DNA of 64,000 nt from Polyangium sp. 6x1. Lineage in GTDB: Bacteria; Myxococcota_A; Polyangia; Polyangiales; Polyangiaceae. Location of the stretch: contig NZ_JARZHH010000006.1 in NCBI RefSeq assembly GCF_029946515.1, positions 62,001 through 126,000 of the forward strand, given 5' to 3'. Below are positions 50,470 to 59,234 of the stretch, piece by piece. The notes beneath the pieces are model-generated. The model was given only the letters and a program-made list of their open reading frames with translations. It was not told where the DNA came from and searched no databases. The translations under genes and the position numbers were made by a program. Each line of letters starts with the position of its first letter. Position 1 is the first letter of the stretch.

Positions 50470-53313
50470 ATGCAAAAACCGCCCTTCAACATGGCGCGGG
50501 GCCTGTACCCCGCGATGCAGCTCATCCCGCCCTTTTATTTCAAGGGGGTGACGATGCGGGTCTTCCCGCTCCTCGCCGACATGGAGCGGGTGCAGCGGTT
50601 CGTCGACCAGTACATCAACAACATCGCCCCGGCCGAGGTCGGCAAGTTCCGGGTGTTCCTGCCGTACGTGTACTTGCAGCTCGTGCATTACGGCAAGATG
50701 TCGATCGACGCGGCGAACCTCGGCTGGATCGCGCAGCACGAGGTCAATTTCACGATCCCGCTCGCGTGGTACGAGGAGCAGGGGGCGAAGCTCGTCTTCA
50801 AGGACTGGATCTACCTCACGCCGTACGTCTTCGTCGACAACCCGCTCTCGATGACGACGGGGCGCGAGGTCTACGGGTGGCCGAAATCTCCCGGGTATCT
50901 CGTGCCGACCGTGCCGGGGTGGGTCGACGATCCCATGGCCCCGCGCCTGCTCGGCAAGGTGAGCACGCAGCTCTTTCCGCAGACGTACGCGGGCAAGAAG
51001 CTCGAAGAGCGCGCGATCGTCGAGTTCCTGCAGTCGCCGTCGCTCACGCCGTTCGAGTGCCCCCCGGACCTCAACCAGGCGTTTTACCCCTGGGCCGCGG
51101 CGCAGAACGTGGTGAACAGCGCGAGCCGCTGGCTGTCGAGCTGCGTCGACATCCTCTACGGAATGGGGATCCTGCACAAGCAGCCCGGCGCGACGCCCGC
51201 GAACGCCGTTCGAATGGCCCAGCAGCTCGCGCAGCTCATGGTCGGGCTCTACACGTCGAACCCCTACTGGACCGCGCTCAACCTGAAGCAGTTCCAGAGC
51301 GCCACGCAGCCGCACCTCGCCGACTACCAGGGGTTCGTCACGACGAAGCTGCTCATCGACGGGATCAACCAGGTCGGCTTCTTCGGCAACAGCCACCTCC
51401 TGCTCGGGGACATCACGGGCGGGTATCGGATCAACATCCACGGCTACTCCGATTTCCCCCTCGTCGACACGCTCGGGCTCAAGGTCGCGGGCGAGCCCAC
51501 GCGCGGGCCGCACGGCGAGCCGGTGGATACGCTCGAACCCGTGTTCCCGTTCTGGCTCGATTTCGACATGAAATACCCGTGGGGCGAGGTGCTCGCGTGG
51601 CGCACGCCTTTCTCCTGCGGATGGAAGTGCGACGACTGGGTGCCGACGTCGCTCACGGCGCCGGAGCCCGAGCCCATTCCGCTCTTCAACACCTCGCGCG
51701 GCGTCCCGCTCGATCCCGTCACGGGGCCGTTTTATTTCCCGGACGCCACGGTCCGCGTGCTGCCGATGCTCGCCGACAAGGCGAAGCTCCAGGCGTTCTG
51801 CGACGCCTACCTCAACCATATGCTCGAGGGCACGGGGTATCAAATCGATGCCTGGGGCACGTACGTGTACATGATGGCGTCGAGCGTCGACGAGGTCGGA
51901 TCCGCGACGAACAATGTCGGCGTCTGGACGGACCGCGACATCGAGATCCTCCTGCCGGTGCTGTGGTACTTCGAAGGCGAGCTGCGCGGCGCCGCGATGA
52001 TTCCGGTGTTCTCATACGCGAACCGGTCCGCGGCTGCGGTCTCGGCCTCGGAGGTCAGCGGCATCCCCACCTTGCCCGCCGTGCTCGCGAGCCCGGCCGA
52101 TCGATGGATGGATCACGCCGGGCCCTCGCCGAAGACGCCGCAGCCCTTGCTCACCGTGCTCGCGGAGGTGCTGCCAGCGGTCGGGTACGGTCAGAAGGCC
52201 GAGCGGCACCCGGTCATTGAGATCATCCAGGGGTCCACGACGCCGCTCACCCCGACGAACAAGTTCCTCCTGAATGAGAGTTTTTCGGATCTCATGCAGC
52301 AGGAGTACGAGCGAAAGGTTACGACGGCCAAGGCGAGCCGCGTGGAGCTCGAAATGGCTCGCGCGCTGGCGCTCGGGCCTCTGGCGCTGAAGGGATCGCT
52401 CGACATCCTCACGTTGAAGCAATTCCGCGACGCGCAGGATCCGATCGCCGCCTGCTACCAGAGCGTGGTCCTCATCGAGCGCGTGCTCGAGCACGTCTTC
52501 GAAGTCGACGAGATCGAGCGGCGCCTGGAGGTCCGGCTGCACGAGTATCCGAGCCAGCCCATCGTGAAGACGCTAGGCCTGCACTGGAAGGCCGTGGACG
52601 TGAGTGGCCCAGCCGAGGTGTACGTCATCGAGCCCGTGCGCCCTTTCTGGGCTCGCGTCGCGATGCGGCAGCACCTCGGCCAGAACCTCGCGATGCGCGC
52701 AGGCAGCACACGCTGGATCATTCAGCCTCAAGAGAAGCTGCTCGGCTCACTCCTCGCGCAGCCGAGCCTCGGCATGGAGATGCTCGCCGACGTGGACACG
52801 GGCGAGCCGCGGCAAATCGCGTCGCGCGCGCGCGACATCTCCACATCGATGGTCGGCGCTCTTTCGCTGGTCAACAAGGCGCAGGCGCTTGCAGCGATCG
52901 ATCCGCAAATGATCCTCGAGACGATGCTGAGCGGCGAATGGGAGGATCAGGGGGCGACGCTCTGGGAGGACGGCAAAAAGGAGATCATCCGGTCCCTCAT
53001 CGCAATCCGCGCGATGACGGGCACAGACGAGGAGGCCGCGCGCTCCGCAGAGATCGCCTACCTCAGCAACGAGGTAGATCGGCGCATCCCCAAGGAGAGC
53101 CGTCTCCGCCTGCACGCGGAGGAGGCGCTGCAGCGCATCGCAGCCGCAGCACCTTCCGCAGGCGCCACGAGCAAAGATTTCTCCCTCGAACCAACACTCG
53201 CGTTCTTCTCGCCAGGCTCGTCCGCGACGACGCCAGCCTACACCGAGGCGCGCGAGCGGGTGATCCTGATCCTGGCAAAGGCCTGGCAACAGCCCGATTT
53301 CATCGCACCCTGA
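50470..53313 (+). CDS. Tandem acetoacetate-decarboxylase-like protein
   Basis: 947 residues. Two halves resemble acetoacetate decarboxylase. The first (about 15-310) has PPFYFKGVTMRVFPLLAD, FLPYVYLQLVHYG and the catalytic-type motif TGREVYGWPK with Lys139 in the Schiff-base position. The second (about 395-640) repeats the pattern (GPFYFPDATVRVLPMLAD, WGTYVYMMASS), but the matching site reads SEVSGIPTLP, so the Lys is replaced by Thr near 533 and this half should be inactive. The last 300 residues are mostly helical and unassigned. The protein is cytoplasmic. It ends a tight operon with an isoprenoid synthase and a flavoenzyme. Start ATG 50470 is 41 bases after the synthase. Confidence 0.8.
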   Translation: MQKPPFNMARGLYPAMQLIPPFYFKGVTMRVFPLLADMERVQRFVDQYINNIAPAEVGKFRVFLPYVYLQLVHYGKMSIDAANLGWIAQHEVNFTIPLAWYEEQGAKLVFKDWIYLTPYVFVDNPLSMTTGREVYGWPKSPGYLVPTVPGWVDDPMAPRLLGKVSTQLFPQTYAGKKLEERAIVEFLQSPSLTPFECPPDLNQAFYPWAAAQNVVNSASRWLSSCVDILYGMGILHKQPGATPANAVRMAQQLAQLMVGLYTSNPYWTALNLKQFQSATQPHLADYQGFVTTKLLIDGINQVGFFGNSHLLLGDITGGYRINIHGYSDFPLVDTLGLKVAGEPTRGPHGEPVDTLEPVFPFWLDFDMKYPWGEVLAWRTPFSCGWKCDDWVPTSLTAPEPEPIPLFNTSRGVPLDPVTGPFYFPDATVRVLPMLADKAKLQAFCDAYLNHMLEGTGYQIDAWGTYVYMMASSVDEVGSATNNVGVWTDRDIEILLPVLWYFEGELRGAAMIPVFSYANRSAAAVSASEVSGIPTLPAVLASPADRWMDHAGPSPKTPQPLLTVLAEVLPAVGYGQKAERHPVIEIIQGSTTPLTPTNKFLLNESFSDLMQQEYERKVTTAKASRVELEMARALALGPLALKGSLDILTLKQFRDAQDPIAACYQSVVLIERVLEHVFEVDEIERRLEVRLHEYPSQPIVKTLGLHWKAVDVSGPAEVYVIEPVRPFWARVAMRQHLGQNLAMRAGSTRWIIQPQEKLLGSLLAQPSLGMEMLADVDTGEPRQIASRARDISTSMVGALSLVNKAQALAAIDPQMILETMLSGEWEDQGATLWEDGKKEIIRSLIAIRAMTGTDEEAARSAEIAYLSNEVDRRIPKESRLRLHAEEALQRIAAAAPSAGATSKDFSLEPTLAFFSPGSSATTPAYTEARERVILILAKAWQQPDFIAP

Positions 53314-53328
53314 GCTCGCCAGGAGCCG

Positions 53329-53713
53329 CCGCGCCGGGGCGCTGCCCCGGGCCCCGCGGGGGCTGTCCGCCCCTCGACCCGGACCAGGGCCAGCCCTGGA
53401 CCTCTGGGCATCGACTGCGCGAAGCGCAGTCGATGCGGGGAACATTTTTAAAGCTGTCCGCCCCCCTCTTTGCAGGACAAGCCCTGGACCTTTTGGGGAA
53501 GAACTGCGCGATGCGCAGTTCTTCCCACAGGCCGTTGGTGCGGTTGAACCGTCAGCGCTGCAGTCTTGGCTGGCAGGGTCGCCGCTGGTCTTGACTCGGT
53601 CCGTTCGATGAACTGCGCATTGCGCAGTTCATCGACCCCGGGTCCAGCGCTTGCGCTGGTCCGGGTCCAGGGGTGGACAACCCCTGGTCGGGCCCGGGGT
53701 GAAACCCCGGCGC
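53329..53713. repeat. Intergenic hairpin-rich inverted element, copy D (long form)
   Basis: Same orientation and long structure as copy B. It starts 16 bases after the stop codon of the tandem decarboxylase-like gene and ends 23 bases before the stop codon of the convergent SDR gene. The extra module CATCGACTGCGC/GCGCAGTCGATG and the AGAACTGCGC and GATGAACTGCGC hairpins are all present. Confidence 0.9.
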
Positions 53714-53735
53714 TACGCTCCCTCCAGCACCCTCT

Positions 53736-54500
53736 TCACAAGGCGCCGAAGGCTCCATCGGCTGTGAACGTGGAGCCGCTGCAGAACGAGGACTCGTCGC
53801 TGCCGAGGAAGAGCACGAGGTCGGCGATCTCCTCGTTCGTGCCATAACGACCGAGGGGGATCATGCTCGTGAACTTGTCCTTCACGGAGTGGGGTGCGTC
53901 GGGGGCTGCCAGTCGCTCGATCGAGCGCATCATGCGGTTGTCGACGGCGGCGGGGTGGATCGAGTTCACGCGCACGCCGCTGGGCGAGAGCTCGAGGGCG
54001 GCTGAGCGCATGAGGCCGGTCACTGCGTGCTTGCTCATCGCGTAGGCGCTGAGGCCGGCCATGCCTGAGAGGCCGAGGACCGACGAGTTCACGATGATGC
54101 TGCCTTTGCCTTGCTTCACCATCGGCGGGGCGCCGTGCTTCAGGGTGAAGAACGTCCCGCGCACGTTCACGCGATAGATCTCGTCGAGCTCCTCTGCTGT
54201 GACGTCGGTGATCGGCTTGACGACGCCTTCGACGCCGGCATTGGCGAAGACGATGTCGAGACGGCCGAATGCGTCGAGACACGACGCGACCGCGCGCGCC
54301 ACGTCCGCCTCCTCGGTGATGTCGCCTGTCGCTGTGGCGACCGACGCGCCGTGCTGCGCCACGGCGTCTCGCAGCGGCGCTTCCTGGCGGGCGAACGCGA
54401 ATACGCGCGCGCCTTCCCGAACGAACTTGTCGATCGTTGCTTTCCCGATCCCGCCCGTAGCTCCCGTGACGAGCGCCACCTTGCCCTCGATTCGACCCAT
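53736..54500 (-). CDS. SDR-family oxidoreductase
   Basis: 254 residues, classical SDR. It has TGATGGIG (12-19), ANAG (86-89), Asn112, Ser140 in NSSVLGLSG, Tyr153-x3-Lys157 in YAMSK, and the C-terminal GSTFTADGAFG. The start ATG is preceded by AAGGAGGT, which fixes it and rules out a longer N-terminal extension. It is a cytoplasmic NAD(P)-dependent dehydrogenase of unknown substrate. The epimerase-like gene lies 107 bases upstream on the same strand, and the two may be co-transcribed. Confidence 0.93.
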   Translation of the reverse strand: MGRIEGKVALVTGATGGIGKATIDKFVREGARVFAFARQEAPLRDAVAQHGASVATATGDITEEADVARAVASCLDAFGRLDIVFANAGVEGVVKPITDVTAEELDEIYRVNVRGTFFTLKHGAPPMVKQGKGSIIVNSSVLGLSGMAGLSAYAMSKHAVTGLMRSAALELSPSGVRVNSIHPAAVDNRMMRSIERLAAPDAPHSVKDKFTSMIPLGRYGTNEEIADLVLFLGSDESSFCSGSTFTADGAFGAL

Positions 54501-54607
54501 GGGGACGACCTCCTTCGTTTGCGGATCCACCCGGAAAAACCGCGTTTGCCCGAGTCTATGCCCATCTGCCGCGTTTTGGAAACAGCGGGACGACGGCGCG
54601 CGATCGA

Positions 54608-55609
54608 TCAGGCGCGCCTCTGCGAGCGGTACCACGCAATCGCATCCCGCAACGTTTCGTCAAGCGGGCGGACACCTTCTCCGAAGCGCGTCGTGGCGAT
54701 CGGGGGGCCCATCGCGTAGGCGTCGAGCACGAGCAGCAGCGAGAGCGATGGGAGCGGCGAGGGCCGGCCGCCGAGCGAGAGCGCGGCTTCCATCCAGAAG
54801 GCGCTTGCGGCGGAGAGCCGGGCCGAGGCGCGCAAGGGCGGAGGCCTGACGCCTGCGAGCTGGCAGATGCGCGCGGCGAGGGCGTCGGCGGGGACGTCGT
54901 GGCCCGTGATTGGGATGGGCGTGCCGAATGCCTCGGCTTCGAGGGCGCCGCGGATCGCCGCGGCGGCGTCGCGGATGTCGATGACGTTGACGACCCGCCG
55001 CACCGTGGCGAGGACGCGGGCTGCGAGGAGCTGGGGGACGAGCGCGAGCTCTTCGGGTTTGTCGTCCCAGGGGCCGAGGAAGGCCGTGGGATTGGCGAGG
55101 ACGGCGGGCAAGCCGTGGCGCACGGCGTCGAGGACCATCCCCTCCATGTGCGCCTTGACGGCGAAGTAAGGATGACTCTGCCTGCGGAAGCTCGTCTCGA
55201 GCGCGGCGAGGCTCGATTCCGCGCGGGGCAAGGTCGTGAACGAGCCGATGTACACGAGGCGCGCGCCGCTCCGGAAGGCCGCGTCGAGGACGGCGCGCAT
55301 GCGCGTCGCGGCATACCGGAGCGGGTCTCGTTCGGCCGGCGACTGCGGGGCGAACCGGTGGATCGGATAGGGCGCCGCGGCGTCGACGAGCACGTCGTGG
55401 CCGCGGGCCCACGCGTCGAGCTGGCCCGGCGCGTCCGCGTCGCCGATGGCGAGCTCGACGTCGAGGCCGGCGAGGCTCGCGGGGTTTGCTCGGCGTGTCG
55501 CCGCGGTCACGTGGTAGCCGTGGGCGAGGAGGTCGCGCGCCATCGCCTGGCCGATGTGCCCGGTGGCGCCGAGGACGAGGGCACGGGGGCGTTCGCCGCT
55601 CGGTTGCAT
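54608..55609 (-). CDS. NAD(P)-binding epimerase/reductase-like protein
   Basis: 333 residues with an N-terminal Rossmann fold VLGATGHIGQAMARDLLAHG and the atypical/extended SDR pattern. DAAAPYPIHRF, YIGSFTTLP (Ser region) and SHPYFAVKAHMEGMV give a Tyr-x3-Lys-type site, followed by ANPTAFLGPWD. A C-terminal helical region is moderately hydrophobic. It may be an oxidoreductase on an isoprenoid, flavonoid-like or sugar substrate. The start ATG reads MQPSGERPRALVLGATG; the longer extension is Pro/Arg-rich. It is divergent from the LamB/YcsF-like gene (113 bp to its chosen start). Confidence 0.82.
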   Translation of the reverse strand: MQPSGERPRALVLGATGHIGQAMARDLLAHGYHVTAATRRANPASLAGLDVELAIGDADAPGQLDAWARGHDVLVDAAAPYPIHRFAPQSPAERDPLRYAATRMRAVLDAAFRSGARLVYIGSFTTLPRAESSLAALETSFRRQSHPYFAVKAHMEGMVLDAVRHGLPAVLANPTAFLGPWDDKPEELALVPQLLAARVLATVRRVVNVIDIRDAAAAIRGALEAEAFGTPIPITGHDVPADALAARICQLAGVRPPPLRASARLSAASAFWMEAALSLGGRPSPLPSLSLLLVLDAYAMGPPIATTRFGEGVRPLDETLRDAIAWYRSQRRA

Positions 55610-55722
55610 CGACCGCGGAAACCACGCCGGCCCGGCGGCGTCAAGCACCCCGCGTTCGGCGCGGAGGACGCTGCGATGAGACTACCCACGTGGCAGCGCC
55701 GTGCGTTACGATGGTCCCCCTC

Positions 55723-56418
55723 ATGCGCGCGGTCAGCCTCAACATCACCGTGGGTCATCGGCAGGACGAGCCCCGGGAGCTCTACAAGTTCGCCACGATG
55801 GCGAGCATCGCCTGCGGAGGCCCCGGCGTCGACGAGCGGTCGATCAAGCGCGCAATCCAGCAGGCGAAGGAGTCGTGGGCGAAGATCGTCGCACTCGTCT
55901 CGTTCCCCACGCACGGCGGCGCGATCTCGCCTTCGGTGGAACCGGAGGAGGTGCGAAGCGCCGTGCGGGATCAGTGTACGGCGATGCTGCGCGTGGCCGA
56001 GTGGCAAGGCGCGCGGATCTTCGCGGTGAAGGCGACGGATCCGCTGCTGCTCGTGGCGACGGCGAACCGACACGTGGCCGACGCGATCCTCGACGGCGCG
56101 TTCGAAGGCCTGTCGATGGACGTGCCGGTGATCGGCCCGTTCGAGGGCACGATGCTCGACTACGTGCGCACAGGCGGGCTCGATTATCTGCGAGAGGCGT
56201 ACGCGGATCGCGGCTACCGCGCGGATGGGACGTTGATCCCGGAGGGCGAGCCAGGCGCGTGGGTCGACAATGCGGCAGCAGCCGCGGAGAACGCGCTGCG
56301 GCTGGCGAGGACGAGCCGCTTCGACGCGATCGGCGTGCGCGGCGAGGGGCCACTCGCCGTGGAGCTGGCAGGGGCGGTGCGGACGGCGCTGGAGAGTCAG
56401 GGGTTGCTTTCGCGGTAG
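55723..56418 (+). CDS. Divergent LamB/YcsF (PxpA-like) family protein
   Basis: 231 residues from the second ATG; the first, 12 bases upstream, is an alternative. Family landmarks are visible: SIACGGPGVDERSIKRAIQQ corresponds to the NIACGFHAGD region of 5-oxoprolinase subunit A, VALVSFPTHGG to the GAHPS region, and AYADRGYRADGTLIPEGEPG to the conserved ADRxYxxDGxLVPRxxPG motif. The N-terminal DLNxDxGE motif is replaced by SLNITVGHRQDE and several conserved acidic and His residues are missing, so it may not be an active 5-oxoprolinase subunit. No PxpB or PxpC gene is adjacent. Stands alone before repeat copy E. Confidence 0.7.
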   Translation: MRAVSLNITVGHRQDEPRELYKFATMASIACGGPGVDERSIKRAIQQAKESWAKIVALVSFPTHGGAISPSVEPEEVRSAVRDQCTAMLRVAEWQGARIFAVKATDPLLLVATANRHVADAILDGAFEGLSMDVPVIGPFEGTMLDYVRTGGLDYLREAYADRGYRADGTLIPEGEPGAWVDNAAAAAENALRLARTSRFDAIGVRGEGPLAVELAGAVRTALESQGLLSR

Positions 56419-56438
56419 CGGTCGCGTCGGGGAGCGTC

Positions 56439-56858
56439 GCGCCGGGGCGCTGCCCCGGGCCCCGCGGGGGCTGTTCGCCCCTCGACCCGAACCAGGGCAA
56501 GCCCTGGACCTCTGGGCATCGACTGCGCGAAGCGCAGTCGATGCGGGGAGAGTTTTTAAGCTGTCCGCCCCCCTCGTTGCAGGGCAAGCCCTGGACCTCA
56601 GGGGGAAGAACTGCGCAACGCGCAGTTCTTCCCACAGGCCGCCGCTGCACCGCGTCGCCCGTTGAAACGTCAGCGCGGCTGTCTTGGTTGGCAGGGTCGC
56701 CCGTGGTCTTGAATCGGCCCGTTCGATGAACTGCGCGGAGCGCAGTTCATCGACCACGAGTCCAGGGCTGGCCCTGGTCCGGGTCCCGGGGCGGACAGCC
56801 CCGGGTGGGGCCTGGGGCAACGCCCCAGCGCAGCGGCATCGACATGAGACCCATGCTC
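56439..56858. repeat. Intergenic hairpin-rich inverted element, copy E (long form)
   Basis: Long form in the same orientation as copies B and D. It begins 21 bases after the LamB/YcsF-like stop codon. Unlike the others, the next gene points the same way, so this is the only non-convergent copy. Its outer end (56844-56858) is the exact inverse of 2250-2264 in copy A, which extends the element's outer limit. Confidence 0.88.
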
Positions 56859-56864
56859 GGCTCA

Positions 56865-56960
56865 CGAGCTACAGCGGTCGCATCGCGAGCTACAGCGGTC
56901 GCTCCGCGAGCTACAGCGGTCGCTCCGCGAGTTACAGCGGTCGCTCCGCGAGCTACAGCC
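56865..56960. repeat. 21-bp tandem repeat array
   Basis: Five units of CGAGCTACAGCGGTCGC plus a 4-base spacer start at 56865, 56886, 56907, 56928 and 56949; the last two carry single changes. The array lies just outside repeat copy E and 125 bases upstream of the next gene. The period divides by three and a frame runs through it, but codon use and lack of homology argue against coding. Confidence 0.85.
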
Positions 56961-57084
56961 GTGATGCCGTGATGGGAGCAGGCGGCGCTCCGACGCGCAG
57001 GGGTGGCTGCGGGGCAGGACGAGGTGCCGAGCGGACGAGCGCAGGTGGTTCCCGGTCGTCCGCAGGTCCGTTACGCTGCGCCGC

Positions 57085-57900
57085 ATGACAATCGATCTCG
57101 ACAAGATTCCGAAGGCGAGGCGGCTGAAGCTCATTGCATTGGGCGAGCAATTCGGATCGCAGGACACGCTGGATCAGGCGAATCAGACGCTCGCGGCGTA
57201 CGAGAAGCATGGGGCGCAGGTCAAGACGTCGGGTTTTGGATCCAAGCACGCGTCGGGGCTCGCCGATGCGCGCGATGGGCTCCTCTCCGCGGGTGTGGGG
57301 CGCGAGGCGGCGAAGGGCAAGAAGAAGGTGACCGGGGAGGCGTACGTCAAGGCGTACAGCCAGGCGACGACGGCGCGGCTTTCCGCGCGCGCGGTGCTCG
57401 CAGGGGTCAAGGAGGACCTGGAGGCGAGCGAGGAGCCTGCAATCGCTGAGGCGCTGGCGACGGTCACGGCTGCATTGCGGCAGACGCGGTCTGCGGCAAA
57501 AAAAGCGGAGCCGTTGGCGCAACAGCTCGCGCTCCTGGTGGACACGCTGAAGCACCTGGAGGTCGCCGCTGTGGCTGCGGAGCAGGGCGGGCCTGAGGCT
57601 CTTTCGGACCTTCAGGCATCGATCCCGACGCTCCGAAAGGCCGACCAGGAGGACGTCGGCGTGCGCGGGACGCCGGTGGAGACGGAGACGCTCGATCTCC
57701 TCGACGGGATCATCGTCGAGCTCGTGCGAAGGGCGCGGCGCGCGGCGTTGGCTGCGTCGAAGCGGCTCGGGAACCCGGCGATGGCCGAGGCGTTCAAGCT
57801 CGACAAGTTGTATCGGTCGAAGGGCGCGGCGGCGGTGGAGGACGAGGGGAACGAGGACGAGGAGGCCGAGGAAGTCAAGGGGAACGAGGGGAGAGGCTGA
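57085..57900 (+). CDS. Hypothetical alpha-helical protein
   Basis: 271 residues. It is largely helical by composition, with Ala-rich heptad-like helices ([37 protein letters not shown]) and an acidic C-terminal tail (VEDEGNEDEEAEEVKGNEG). There is no signal peptide or membrane segment, so it is expected in the cytoplasm. The ATG reads MTIDLDKIPKARRLKL. No family recognised. A strong hairpin follows 41 bases after its stop codon. Confidence 0.72.
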   Translation: MTIDLDKIPKARRLKLIALGEQFGSQDTLDQANQTLAAYEKHGAQVKTSGFGSKHASGLADARDGLLSAGVGREAAKGKKKVTGEAYVKAYSQATTARLSARAVLAGVKEDLEASEEPAIAEALATVTAALRQTRSAAKKAEPLAQQLALLVDTLKHLEVAAVAAEQGGPEALSDLQASIPTLRKADQEDVGVRGTPVETETLDLLDGIIVELVRRARRAALAASKRLGNPAMAEAFKLDKLYRSKGAAAVEDEGNEDEEAEEVKGNEGRG

Positions 57901-57941
57901 AAATACGCCGGTGCGTCGGGCACGTGGTTCGACCGACGAGG

Positions 57942-57976
57942 AGGGTGAGCGCCGCTCTCGTGGCGGCGCTCACCCT
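57942..57976 (+). terminator. Hairpin terminator
   Basis: A perfect 14-bp stem, AGGGTGAGCGCCGC (57942-57955) with 57963-57976, closes a 7-nt loop shortly after the stop codon of the helical protein gene. No T-tract follows. Confidence 0.7.
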
Positions 57977-58143
57977 GGAATGCGTTGGATCTTGAGGACC
58001 CGCGCTCGCTGGGCTGACCGCCCGGCGAGGTACCCGCCGTATCCGACCTGCCACCGCCAATCAAGCAGTGGTCGACGGACGGCACGCTAGAACGAATCCT
58101 ATACGCCCTTGCCGGAGACTTACGGGACCGCGGTCAGATCGAC

Positions 58144-59232
58144 ATGAGCGCGGTCCCCTTCTCCGTGAGGTACGATGATGGTGCCATGACGTCCCAGTTC
58201 AATATCAATCTCGGCTTCGACAAGCTTTTCGAGATGATCCAGAGCTACTTTGGGCCCGGCGTTATCCGTCGGAAATCCGAAGCGGAAAACGCGGCCAGGC
58301 TCTCCGCTGCAAGGACGGACATCGAGGTGCGGAAGCTCGGCGTCTCGGCCGAGTACGAGGAGAAGAAGGCCCGCCTGCTTGCCGAGCGCGACTTCCAACA
58401 GTTCGAGGAGCAGTTCCGCGCCAAGGAACTGCCTCCGGTGGTCGAAGGGGAGATCCTCGACGACGTGCCGATCGTCTGGGTCCCCGAGCCGGAGATCGTG
58501 GTGGCCGAGCATCGGAGCCCGCTCCAGTACGTCGAGCACAAGCGGCTCAACAATATCAAACAGGTGACGACTCAGGCGGTGGATGCTCTCAAAGGGCTCC
58601 CACCTCACCAGGAAGTCTCCGAAGAGCCCGTCGATCCAGACTGGACCGCGAGATTCTTTGATTCGGTGAAGGACGTCTCGAACGCGGACATGCAAAAGCT
58701 TTGGGGGAAACTTCTCGCGGGAGAGATCGCAAACCCTGGAAGATTCTCTCTTCGTACGCTTGACGTGCTCAAGAATCTAACTTCGGCCGAGGCACAACGT
58801 TACCATCACTATCTGCAATTTTGCACGAATCAGGCCGACATCGTCATTCCAGAGCTGCCCCCATCCAATGAGTTCTCCCTATATCGAGGACGATTGGACG
58901 GCTTGGTCGAATGTGGGCTATTACATACAGCCAAAGAGTCTCTATACGGCATCGACAACAAGAACATAAAACTTTCGTACCGCAACAAAATAATTCACAT
59001 CACCGTTTTATTCAAGATTCCGACGAACCCCGCGAACTTGTGGAGCACCGTCACGTATCGACTCACCAGAACCGGCATCGAATTGGCCAATCTTGACTTA
59101 CCTCCTGCAAATGAGGCTTTCGTTCAAGCAGTATGTGAGTCCGCCAGGGCTAGAGGGTACACTGTAGAGGTGGTTGAAAACCTTCCTCCTTCCGAGCCAA
59201 CGGGTGAGGAAAAGCCTCCCTCGTCCACCTGA
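58144..59232 (+). CDS. DUF2806-like protein of lower GC content
   Basis: 362 residues; an ATG 42 bases downstream (MTSQFNINLGFDKL) is an alternative start. After a helical N-terminus (charged coiled segment about 45-110), the region VDPDWTARFFDSVKDVSNAD and MQKLWGKLLAGEIANPGRFS followed by LRTLDVLKNLTSAEA matches the DUF2806-type pattern, in which a Trp-Gly-x-Leu-Leu-Ala-Gly-Glu motif is typical. The second half of the gene is visibly poorer in GC, with AT-rich codons (AATAT, TTATTC) rare elsewhere here, which suggests recent acquisition. Function is unknown. It has no signal peptide. Two tandem hairpins follow directly. Confidence 0.75.
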   Translation: MSAVPFSVRYDDGAMTSQFNINLGFDKLFEMIQSYFGPGVIRRKSEAENAARLSAARTDIEVRKLGVSAEYEEKKARLLAERDFQQFEEQFRAKELPPVVEGEILDDVPIVWVPEPEIVVAEHRSPLQYVEHKRLNNIKQVTTQAVDALKGLPPHQEVSEEPVDPDWTARFFDSVKDVSNADMQKLWGKLLAGEIANPGRFSLRTLDVLKNLTSAEAQRYHHYLQFCTNQADIVIPELPPSNEFSLYRGRLDGLVECGLLHTAKESLYGIDNKNIKLSYRNKIIHITVLFKIPTNPANLWSTVTYRLTRTGIELANLDLPPANEAFVQAVCESARARGYTVEVVENLPPSEPTGEEKPPSST

Positions 59233-59234
59233 AG

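Noticed and set aside
56684-57088. Protein with SYSGRSA repeats across the 21-bp array
   Set aside because: The frame begins inside repeat copy E and runs past its end into the next gene's start; no ribosome binding site or homology.
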